Shown: positions 15,450 to 22,490 of the stretch, piece after piece
How the letters are laid out: each line of letters opens with the position of its first letter
Numbering within the stretch: the stretch's first letter is position 1
DNA from: Gemmatimonadales bacterium
Lineage (GTDB): Bacteria > Gemmatimonadota > Gemmatimonadetes > Gemmatimonadales > GWC2-71-9
Assembly: GCA_036500345.1 (NCBI GenBank)
Contig: DASYCE010000024.1
Coordinates: 1 to 35,057, forward strand
Direction of reading: 5' to 3'
Length of the DNA: 35,057 nt
Notes under the pieces: generated by a model
Told to the model about the DNA's origin: nothing
What the model saw: the letters and a program-made list of their open reading frames with translations, nothing else
Databases searched by the model: none
Position numbers and translations under genes: made by a program

Positions 15450-17248
15450 TGGCGCGGATCCCCGACGAAGTCATCGAGCAGGTCCGCGACGCCGCCGACC
15501 TCCTCGAGATCGTGCAGGACCAGGTGTCGCTCAAGCGCACCGGCGGCGACTGGCGCGGCCCGTGTCCCTTCCATGGCGGCACTCACCGGAATTTCGCGGT
15601 GATCCCGAAGCAGAATCGCTACTACTGCTTTGTCTGCCACGCCACCGGTGACGTCTTCACGTGGTACCGCGAGCGCTTCGGTATGGACTATCCAAGCGCC
15701 GTACGCGAAGTCGCACGACGGTACGGGATCGGCATCCCCGAGAGCAGTGAACGAGCCGGCCCCGATCCTCGCGAGCCGCTCTTCCAGGCGTGCGACGCAG
15801 CCCACACGTGGTTCGCTGCCCAGCTGCGCGATCTTCCCGAGGCCGAAACCGCCCGGCGCTACCTGCTGCAGCGCGAGTTCTCGCTCGATACCGCGGCGAC
15901 GCTTGGCGTGGGCTACGCGCCGCGCGGAGGAGAACTCCTCGCCGCGATGCGACAGCTCGGCATCGCCGATGACATCCTGGTCGAGGCGGCGCTCGTGATG
16001 CGTCGCGACGACGGCTCCCTCGCTTCCCGATTTCGCGGCAGGCTGATCTTCCCGATTCACGACCTGCGCGGTCGTGTCGTGGCGTTCGGTGGACGGATTC
16101 TCGGTCCGGGCGAACCGAAGTATCTCAACTCGCCGGAAACACCGGTCTTTCACAAGGGCGAGCAGCTCTATCATCTGCACGTCGCGAAGAACGCGATCAG
16201 GAAAGCCGGCTTCGCGATCCTGGTCGAAGGATATTTCGATGTGCTGCGCGTCGCGCTTGCCGGTCTCGAGCACGTGGTGGCACCGCTCGGGACCGCGTTG
16301 ACCGAGGCGCAGGCGGTGCTGCTCAAGCGATTCACCAACGAAGTCGTGCTCCTTTACGACAGCGACCCCCCGGGCCTCCGCGCCACCTTTCGCGCCGGCG
16401 ACGTGTTGCTTGCGCACGGCGTGCGCGTTCGCGTTGCCACACTGCCTGCGGGCGAAGATCCGGACACGCTTGCGCTCCGCGGTGGTGCGGCTGCGGTCGA
16501 GGGGGTGATCGCCGACGCGATCGATGTGCTTGAACGCAAGGTGCAGCTGCTCGATCGCAAGGGGTGGTTCACCGACGTGCGGCGATCGCGCGAAGCGCTC
16601 GACCGACTCCTGCCGACCCTGCGTGCCGCGAGCGATCCCATCACGCGTGAGCTCTATCTCACGCGCGTGGCCGAACGTCTCGGCGTTCCGCGCGAGGCGG
16701 TCGCCGCCGAGATCGCTTCGCAGCGAGCGCCGCAGGCCGCCAGCCCCGCCGCCGCATCGCCATCCCGCACGCCGCGGACGGAGCGCCGCGTCGGGCCACG
16801 TGGCGGGGCGGAGATTGAACGAAAACTTCTGCGCTTGCTCCTGTTGCACCCGCAGTGGCTGGCGCGGGCGCGGGGGGAGATCACTGCCGACCGATTCGAG
16901 CTTGCCGCCTGCCGTGCGATCTTCGACGCGCTGTTGGCCCTTCCGGCGGATGCTCCCATTGGCGATGCGTTCGCGGCGCTGGATCAGCGCGCGCGTGAGG
17001 TCTGGACGCAGCTGGTGGAATCCGGAGCGCCTGGTCCGGGATATGACGTCGATCGGGAATACACCGGTGCACTCGAATCGCTCAGCGAAATCCGCGAATT
17101 CGCGTCCATCGCGGCAGAGAGCGATCCGATGGTCCTGCGGCGGCGGCGGACGGCGCTCAGCAAAGAAGGACAGACGCGGTTTAGCTTGTATCTTGCCAAT
17201 CGAGCGCCGAATCGTGCCAAGCACGGCGCCCCGCCAGTCGAGGAGTAA
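15449..17248 (+). CDS. dnaG: DNA primase DnaG
   Basis: DnaG synthesises RNA primers at the replication fork. The CHC2 zinc finger is C39, H42, C60 and C63 (CPFH and CFVC). The RNA polymerase/TOPRIM domain has EGYFDVL with E260 and the metal-binding pair D304 and D306 in YDSDPPG. The usual text at that site is DGDxAG, so Ser replaces Gly and Pro replaces Ala. A Pro/Ala/Arg-rich linker (about 427-450) leads to a C-terminal helical domain (about 452-599), the expected DnaB-helicase contact. Length 599 is normal. The GTG start shares one base with the mutS2 stop. Unlike the classical operon, rpoD does not follow. Confidence 0.95.
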   Translation: MARIPDEVIEQVRDAADLLEIVQDQVSLKRTGGDWRGPCPFHGGTHRNFAVIPKQNRYYCFVCHATGDVFTWYRERFGMDYPSAVREVARRYGIGIPESSERAGPDPREPLFQACDAAHTWFAAQLRDLPEAETARRYLLQREFSLDTAATLGVGYAPRGGELLAAMRQLGIADDILVEAALVMRRDDGSLASRFRGRLIFPIHDLRGRVVAFGGRILGPGEPKYLNSPETPVFHKGEQLYHLHVAKNAIRKAGFAILVEGYFDVLRVALAGLEHVVAPLGTALTEAQAVLLKRFTNEVVLLYDSDPPGLRATFRAGDVLLAHGVRVRVATLPAGEDPDTLALRGGAAAVEGVIADAIDVLERKVQLLDRKGWFTDVRRSREALDRLLPTLRAASDPITRELYLTRVAERLGVPREAVAAEIASQRAPQAASPAAASPSRTPRTERRVGPRGGAEIERKLLRLLLLHPQWLARARGEITADRFELAACRAIFDALLALPADAPIGDAFAALDQRAREVWTQLVESGAPGPGYDVDREYTGALESLSEIREFASIAAESDPMVLRRRRTALSKEGQTRFSLYLANRAPNRAKHGAPPVEE

Positions 17249-17251
17249 CTG

Positions 17252-17968
17252 ATGCATCCCGATCTCCCCAAGCTGCTCGATGTGCAGGTCAAGGATCGCC
17301 GCCTCGCCGAGCTCGATGCGCGCGCAGCGGTGATCACGGCCGAGCGGGCGCAGCTCGACGCGGCGCTGCAGCAGGGACGGGACGCAGTGGCGAGTGCGGA
17401 ACGTGCGGCGGCCGATGCCGCGCGACGCCGGGCCGAGGCGGAAACGAAACTCGAAACGCAGCGAGTGCAGCACGAACGGCGTCGCGCCCGGCTTGACCAG
17501 GAACGCAATCCTCGGGTGGCGGCGCAGTTGCTCGCCGATGTCGAACTCGGGCGCAACATCCTGGCGCAGGAAGAGAGCGAATGGGTTCGGATGGCGGATG
17601 ACGTCGCCGCTCGCGACACTGCGGTACGTGCCGCGAACGATCGCCTCACGGCCGCGCTCGCCGAACAGGCCGACGCGCGCGCGGCCCTCGACGCCCGGAT
17701 GGCCGATGTCGACGGCGATTACGCCGTGGCGCGTGCCGACCGCGACGCGTCGGCGTCGCACCTCGACCGGACCCTCCGCATCCGCTACGACCGGCTCCGC
17801 AATTCGCGCAAGACGGAAATCCTCGTTCCCGCCCAGAATGGCACCTGTACTGCCTGCTACACCGCGATTCCGCGATCACGGATCGGTCAGTTGCAGGCCG
17901 ACGGCATCCTGATCGACGGATGCGAGATGTGCGGCGCGATCATCTACCTCGCCGAGGCGGTTGCCTGA
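17252..17968 (+). CDS. Coiled-coil C4 zinc-ribbon protein (CT398/CdsZ-like)
   Basis: A 238-residue protein made of a long helical hairpin and a small C-terminal zinc ribbon. Residues about 5-185 are rich in Ala, Arg, Glu and Asp with heptad character (for example ARRRAEAETKLETQRVQHER). The ribbon is CTAC (about 198-201) and CEMC (about 221-224), separated by TAIPRSRIGQLQADG. This matches the zf-RING_7 family, which includes chlamydial CT398/CdsZ and Helicobacter HP0958. Those act as chaperones or adaptors for type III secretion, flagella or sigma-54. In most genomes the role is unknown, and no flagellar or secretion gene is near here. It starts 3 nt after dnaG with GGAG upstream. Confidence 0.85.
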   Translation: MHPDLPKLLDVQVKDRRLAELDARAAVITAERAQLDAALQQGRDAVASAERAAADAARRRAEAETKLETQRVQHERRRARLDQERNPRVAAQLLADVELGRNILAQEESEWVRMADDVAARDTAVRAANDRLTAALAEQADARAALDARMADVDGDYAVARADRDASASHLDRTLRIRYDRLRNSRKTEILVPAQNGTCTACYTAIPRSRIGQLQADGILIDGCEMCGAIIYLAEAVA

Positions 17969-19701
17969 TTGCGTCGCCGCGATGGCGCCTTGCCACCGCG
18001 CCTGATTCGATGGAAACCGCCGGCTTTGCGGCGGCCCTCGGCCTGCCCCAACCACTCGCCGCCCTGTTGATCCAGCGCGGCGTCCGCGATCCCGACAGCG
18101 CCCGCGCCTTTCTCCACCCGCGGCTCGCGTCGCTCTCCGATCCGCGATCACTCGCGGGGATGGACACGGCGGTCGACCTGATCGCGTCGACGATCCGCCG
18201 CGGTGAACCAATCCTGATCCACGGCGACTACGACGTCGATGGCCAGTGCGCCGCGGCGCTGCTCACGCGCGCGCTGCGTATCGGCGGTGCTGATGCGCAT
18301 CCGTTCCTGCCGCATCGAATGACCGACGGGTACGATTTCGGCGCGGCGGGTCTCGCCGAGGCGGAGCGGATCGGCGCGCGACTCATCCTCACCTGCGATT
18401 GCGGCATCACCGCGGTCGAGACTGTCGACCGGGCTCGCGCCGCCGGCATCGCGGTTGTCGTCACCGACCATCACCTCCCGGGGGCGGTGCTCCCGCGCGC
18501 GAACGCGGTGGTCGACCCACAGCGCAGCGACGACGAATCGGGGCTCGGTTTCCTCTCGGGGACCGGGATCGCGTTCAAGCTCATCCAGGCCCTCGTCCCG
18601 GCGATCCCGCTTCCGGAGGCATTGCCGTTCCATCTGCTCGACTACGTCGCGCTGGCAACCGTCGCCGACGTCGTTCCGCTGATTGGTGAAAACCGTACCC
18701 TCGTCAAGCATGGCCTCCGGCTCCTGGCACAGAGCCGCTGGCCGGGGCTCCGCGCGCTGGTGGAGCGAGCCCAGCTCGCTGGCAAGGAAATCCGTGCGAC
18801 GCAGGCCGGATTCATCCTCGCCCCGCGCCTCAATGCGGTGGGCCGAATCGCCGACGCCAAGGACGGCCTGCGGCTCCTCCTCACCGATGATCCCGTCGAA
18901 GCGGCAGCACTCGCCGATCGACTCGAGACACTCAATCGCGAGCGGCAGGCGCTCGATCAGCGGATCCTCGACGATGCGCTCGAGGTGATCGCAGCACATC
19001 ACGCCGATCCGGCCGCCGCGACGTCGATTGTCCTTGCCGCGGACGGCTGGCACCCCGGCGTGATCGGGATCGTGGCGTCCCGCGTGGTCGAACGCTACGG
19101 GCGACCGACATTCCTGATCGGACTCGACGGCGATATGGGGCGGGGGAGCGGGCGCAGCATCGACGGATTCGATCTCCACGCAGCGCTCGGCGCCTGCGAA
19201 GACCTCCTCGAGCGGTTTGGCGGACATCGCATGGCGGCAGGGCTCACGATTCGGCGCGACCGCGTGGACGCCTTCCGGGATCGCTTCAACGCTGTGGCCC
19301 GCGAACAGCTGTCGGTCGAGGATCTGGGTCCGAGCCAGCGCGTCGATCTCGAGGTCCGCGTCGACCAGCTCACCGACGAGCTCGAGCGCTGGACCCGACA
19401 GCTCGAACCCTGCGGCATGGGCAACCCCGGCGCCGTGCTCGGCGTTCGCAATGTCCGCGTCGACCGGACCGCGGTCGTCGGAACCAATCATCTGAAGGGG
19501 CGATTGACCGATGGCGCCGTCGCGATCGAGACGATTGCGTTCGGCTGGGCCGATCGGGCCGCGCCGTTCATCGACGGCGCCGTGGATGTCGCAGTGCGGC
19601 TGGAGCGCAACGAATGGCATGGGCGCTCGACCTTGCAGGCACGCGCCCTCACGCTGGCGCCCACAGCTGGATCTATGGTAACGAATGAGATAGTGCCATG
19701 A
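17965..19701 (+). CDS. recJ: Single-stranded-DNA-specific exonuclease RecJ
   Basis: RecJ degrades single-stranded DNA 5' to 3' in recombination and repair. With the chosen start it has 578 residues. DHH motifs are HGDYDVDGQCAAALL (DYDVDG at 88-93), CDCGI and TDHHLPG. The core also has FLSGTGIAFKLIQAL, LATVADVVPLIGENR and APRLNAVGRI. DHHA1 is marked by DGWHPGVIGIVASRVVERYG, GRGSGRS and FGGHRMAAGL, and a C-terminal OB domain follows. The start is uncertain. Family N-termini place a Trp a few residues in (here SPRW), which excludes the ATG at 18010. CTG at 17965 overlaps the previous stop as CTGA, in the same way as many ATGA/GTGA junctions here. Canonical alternatives are ATG 17920 and GTG 17929, which overlap the upstream gene by 40-49 nt. 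Confidence 0.93.
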   Translation: MIASPRWRLATAPDSMETAGFAAALGLPQPLAALLIQRGVRDPDSARAFLHPRLASLSDPRSLAGMDTAVDLIASTIRRGEPILIHGDYDVDGQCAAALLTRALRIGGADAHPFLPHRMTDGYDFGAAGLAEAERIGARLILTCDCGITAVETVDRARAAGIAVVVTDHHLPGAVLPRANAVVDPQRSDDESGLGFLSGTGIAFKLIQALVPAIPLPEALPFHLLDYVALATVADVVPLIGENRTLVKHGLRLLAQSRWPGLRALVERAQLAGKEIRATQAGFILAPRLNAVGRIADAKDGLRLLLTDDPVEAAALADRLETLNRERQALDQRILDDALEVIAAHHADPAAATSIVLAADGWHPGVIGIVASRVVERYGRPTFLIGLDGDMGRGSGRSIDGFDLHAALGACEDLLERFGGHRMAAGLTIRRDRVDAFRDRFNAVAREQLSVEDLGPSQRVDLEVRVDQLTDELERWTRQLEPCGMGNPGAVLGVRNVRVDRTAVVGTNHLKGRLTDGAVAIETIAFGWADRAAPFIDGAVDVAVRLERNEWHGRSTLQARALTLAPTAGSMVTNEIVP

Positions 19702-20216
19702 CGCGCATCGTCAGCGGCCGCTGGGGCGGGCGCCGCCTCACCGTGCCGCGTGACCGGACCGTCCGGCCCACAGCCGAGCGCGTCCGCGAAGCGTGGCTCA
19801 ACATTCTCGGGCCGAGACTCCCGGGGGCACGCGTCCTCGACCTGTGCGCCGGGAGCGGCGCGCTCGGCCTCGAAGCGCTGTCGCGCGGGGCGCAGCACAC
19901 CACCTTTGTCGATGCGCACACCGATTCATTGCGCGTCCTGCGCGCCAACATCGCGAGTCTCGACGCTGGCGCCAGCACCACCGTGATTCGCGACGACGCG
20001 GCGCGTTTCATCGGCGCACTCGGACCCAACGCCTTTGACCTGGCGCTCGCCGACCCGCCGTTCGCCTCTGATCTGGCGCAACGGATCATCGACGCGTGGA
20101 CCGTCGTGCCGTTTGCCGCGGTCCTCGCCGTCGAGCACCCACGACAGCGCGAGATCCCCGGGGCACATACCAGGCACTGGGGAGATATCGCCGTTTCGTT
20201 TCTGGAGGCCCCATGA
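19698..20216 (+). CDS. rsmD: 16S rRNA (guanine-966-N2)-methyltransferase RsmD
   Basis: This 172-residue SAM-dependent methyltransferase modifies G966 of 16S rRNA. It begins with the family stretch MTRIVSGRWGGRRLTVP followed by RPTAERVREAWLNIL. The SAM loop is VLDLCAGSGALGLEALSRGA, and the catalytic tetrapeptide is DPPF in LALADPPFASD. It is a little shorter than the usual 180-200 residues but has no missing motif. ATGA overlaps join it to recJ upstream and coaD downstream. The rsmD-coaD pair is conserved across bacteria. Confidence 0.95.
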   Translation: MTRIVSGRWGGRRLTVPRDRTVRPTAERVREAWLNILGPRLPGARVLDLCAGSGALGLEALSRGAQHTTFVDAHTDSLRVLRANIASLDAGASTTVIRDDAARFIGALGPNAFDLALADPPFASDLAQRIIDAWTVVPFAAVLAVEHPRQREIPGAHTRHWGDIAVSFLEAP

Positions 20217-20755
20217 CCCGCATCGCCATCTACCCCGGTTCGTTCGATCCCCCGACGCGCGGCCACGAGGACCTGATCCGTCGCGCTCTCGCTCTCGCCG
20301 ATCGCATCATCGTGGCGGTGGCGATCAACCCGAACAAGGCACCGCTCTTTTCGGTCGAGGATCGGCTCCGGTTGTTGCGGGCCGGGATTGGCGACAATCC
20401 CGGCATCGAACTCGCTTCGTTCTCCGGCCTGCTCGCCGACTTCGCGCGCGAGCGGAACGCCACGATGGTGATTCGGGGGTTGCGCGCCGTCAGCGACTTC
20501 GAATACGAATTCCAGATGGCGCTGATGAATCGCAAGTTGAATGAACAGCTCGAGACCGTCTTCCTCGTGCCGGCGGTCGATCTCACCTACCTCTCCTCAT
20601 CCCTCGTGCGCGAAGTTGCGCGCTTCGGGGGTCCGCTCGATGGCCTGGTGTCACCCCCGGTGGCCGAGGCGCTGACGCGCCGATTCGGAAATCCGATCGA
20701 CGATGTCGCGTCGGCGCCCGGACCTGATGCGCGGCGGCGGCGCACGCCGGGGTGA
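20213..20755 (+). CDS. coaD: Phosphopantetheine adenylyltransferase CoaD
   Basis: CoaD joins ATP and 4'-phosphopantetheine to dephospho-CoA, the penultimate step of coenzyme A synthesis. The nucleotidyltransferase signature is YPGSFDPPTRGHEDLIRRAL (8-27), where T-x-G-H binds ATP. NPNKAPLFSVEDRLRLL, VIRGLRAVSDFEYEFQMALM and the closing YLSSSLVREVARFGG (ISSS-x-VR type) are also present. The product has 180 residues; the last 20 or so, rich in Pro and Arg, exceed the usual 160. Its ATG overlaps the rsmD stop, and an SD-like GGAGG stands 4 nt upstream. Confidence 0.97.
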   Translation: MTRIAIYPGSFDPPTRGHEDLIRRALALADRIIVAVAINPNKAPLFSVEDRLRLLRAGIGDNPGIELASFSGLLADFARERNATMVIRGLRAVSDFEYEFQMALMNRKLNEQLETVFLVPAVDLTYLSSSLVREVARFGGPLDGLVSPPVAEALTRRFGNPIDDVASAPGPDARRRRTPG

Positions 20756-21684
20756 CCTTTCGCGACACATTGCGGGCGCGCGCCGCCGGTTTGCGCGCCC
20801 GCATCGTCTTGCCAGAAGGCGCTGATCCCCGCATTCGTCACGCAGCCGACGAACTGTCGCGGCTGGCGATCGCCGAGCCGATTCTCGTCGGCCCCGGCTT
20901 GCTCGAGCCGGCAGCCGATCCCCGCATCGGCTTGATCGGCGAGCGGTTGCGCTCGCGGCGGCCCGCTGCAGTCCGCGACGGCGTGCATGCGCTCGATCTG
21001 GCGGCCGACCCCGTCCGGTTCGGGGTGGGCCTCGTGGCAATCGGCGAGGCTGACGGCTGCGTCGCGGGAGCGACGACTCCGACCGCGGACGTGATCCGCG
21101 CCACGCTCTGGTTGATCGGGCTCGCCCCCGGCGTCCATTCGCTGAGTGCAGCGATGTACCTCGGACTCGGCGATCGCGTGCTCACCTACACCGATGTCGC
21201 GGTCGTACCGCAGCCGTCGGCCGAGGAGCTGGCGCAGGCCGCGCGTGCCGCCGCGACCGACCGCCGCGCGCTGGTGGGTGACGAGCCGGTCGTGGCATTC
21301 CTCTCCTACAGCACGGCGGGGAGTGCCGGTGGGGAGAGCGTCGAGCTCGTCCGGGAGGCGGTCGCGCGATTCCGGGCGCTCGCGCCAGCGGTCGTTGCCG
21401 ACGGCGAGATGCAGCTCGACGCCGCACTGGATCCTGTCGTCGCGGCGCGGAAGTGCCCGACGTCACCGGTCGCTGGGCGGGCCAACGTGCTGATCTTTCC
21501 GTCGCTCGACGCCGCCAACATCGCCTACAAGCTCACCGAGCGGCTGGCCGGGGCGACGGCGGCGGGACCGCTGCTGCAGGGACCGGCGCTACCGATCTCC
21601 GACCTGTCGCGCGGAGCCGCGGCCGACGATATTGTGGATGTGGCCGCGATGGTTGCGTTGCAATCCGCCGCACGGCGGGTTTGA
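20752..21684 (+). CDS. pta: Phosphate acetyltransferase
   Basis: This 310-residue enzyme of the PTA_PTB family interconverts acetyl-CoA and acetyl phosphate. Markers are RIVLPEGADPRIRHAADE near the N-terminus, GCVAGATTPTADVIRATLW, VVAFLSYSTAGSAGG, VVADGEMQLDAAL, RKCPTSPVAGRANVLIFPSL and GPLLQGPALPISDLSRGA. It is the short single-domain type without the P-loop and DRTGG regions. Acetate kinase is not nearby. Placement directly after coaD (GTGA overlap) ties acetyl-CoA handling to CoA supply. Phosphate butyryltransferase belongs to the same family, but the closing motif favours the acetyl enzyme. Confidence 0.92.
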   Translation: MTFRDTLRARAAGLRARIVLPEGADPRIRHAADELSRLAIAEPILVGPGLLEPAADPRIGLIGERLRSRRPAAVRDGVHALDLAADPVRFGVGLVAIGEADGCVAGATTPTADVIRATLWLIGLAPGVHSLSAAMYLGLGDRVLTYTDVAVVPQPSAEELAQAARAAATDRRALVGDEPVVAFLSYSTAGSAGGESVELVREAVARFRALAPAVVADGEMQLDAALDPVVAARKCPTSPVAGRANVLIFPSLDAANIAYKLTERLAGATAAGPLLQGPALPISDLSRGAAADDIVDVAAMVALQSAARRV

Positions 21685-21698
21685 ACCCGGGAGATCCG

Positions 21699-22034
21699 AT
21701 GTCGTTTGCAGCGAGCGAGGTTGCCAATCGTGTCACGGTGGTCACCGTCGAAGGTCAGCTGATCGTGGCCAACCGGCAGGACCTGAAGCAGGTCGTGGCT
21801 GATGCGCTCGACGCGGGCGCTCGCAAGTTCATCTTCGATTTCACCCGCACGGCCTACATCGATTCTTCGGGGCTCGGCGCGCTCGTCTCGATCAGCAAGC
21901 GGGTACGCGAGGCGGGCGGAGATCTGCGCCTCGCCGGCCTCAATGAAGATCTGCGATCGCTCTTCGAACTCACCAAGCTCGACACCCTGTTCGCCATCGC
22001 CGACACGCCCGACGAGGCGCTCGCCGGGTACTGA
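21699..22034 (+). CDS. STAS anti-sigma factor antagonist (RsbV/SpoIIAA-like)
   Basis: This single STAS-domain protein of 111 residues is the switch element of a partner-switching system. The phospho-acceptor loop is TAYIDSSGLGALVSI, with D55 and the serine pair S56-S57, one of which the kinase partner should phosphorylate. When unphosphorylated, such proteins bind the anti-sigma kinase and release its target. It starts 14 nt after pta with GGAG upstream (about 21690-21693), so it begins a new translational unit within the same operon. The kinase and phosphatase genes follow directly. No sigma factor gene is adjacent. Confidence 0.9.
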   Translation: MSFAASEVANRVTVVTVEGQLIVANRQDLKQVVADALDAGARKFIFDFTRTAYIDSSGLGALVSISKRVREAGGDLRLAGLNEDLRSLFELTKLDTLFAIADTPDEALAGY

Positions 22035-22043
22035 GGCCGACCG

Positions 22044-22490
22044 GTGGACGCCCTCGCGCAGTCGCTCACGCGAGATGCCGGCGACGACGACCGGTTCCGC
22101 ATCGAACTCCCCAGTGATCTCGCGCGCGTCGGCGACGTGGTCGACGCCGCCTGCGCCTGCTGTTTTCCCGACGGCCGAGAAAGCCGGCGGACTCGATTCC
22201 GTCTCTGCACCGTGCTGGCCGAAGCGGTGGCCAATGCGATGCTTTATGGCAATCACGGCGACCCGGCGCTCCTGGTCATCATCGAGATCGCGGTGGGCAA
22301 CGAGGAGCTGGTGCTGTCGATCTCCGACCAGGGCGATGGGTTCGATCACACCGCGGTGCCACTGCTGCTCGGCGATGAATCGCTGGAAGCGACGCGAGGC
22401 CGCGGCCTCTATATGATCCACCGCCTCGCCGAGCACGTCGCGTTCAACGAACGCGGGAATACGATCTGGATCACGCTCCCCCGACACTGA
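22044..22490 (+). CDS. Anti-sigma serine kinase, HATPase_c family (RsbW/SpoIIAB-like)
   Basis: A 148-residue GHKL-fold kinase. The N box is VLAEAVANAMLYGNHGDP with E60 and N64 (ExxxNA-like). The G1 box is SDQGDGFD (94-101), and the G2 box is RGRGLYMI (118-125). Such proteins bind a sigma factor or another target and phosphorylate the STAS antagonist, which is encoded 9 nt upstream. Two cysteines in a row region, CACC (37-40), are unusual and could sense redox state, but this is only a guess. The start is GTG at 22044. The stop may overlap a CTG start of the phosphatase gene as CTGA. Confidence 0.9.
   Translation: MDALAQSLTRDAGDDDRFRIELPSDLARVGDVVDAACACCFPDGRESRRTRFRLCTVLAEAVANAMLYGNHGDPALLVIIEIAVGNEELVLSISDQGDGFDHTAVPLLLGDESLEATRGRGLYMIHRLAEHVAFNERGNTIWITLPRH

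Noticed and set aside
15446-17761. Long antisense open frame (771 codons) on the - strand
   Set aside because: It is the shadow of dnaG and the zinc-ribbon gene, with no recognisable domain.
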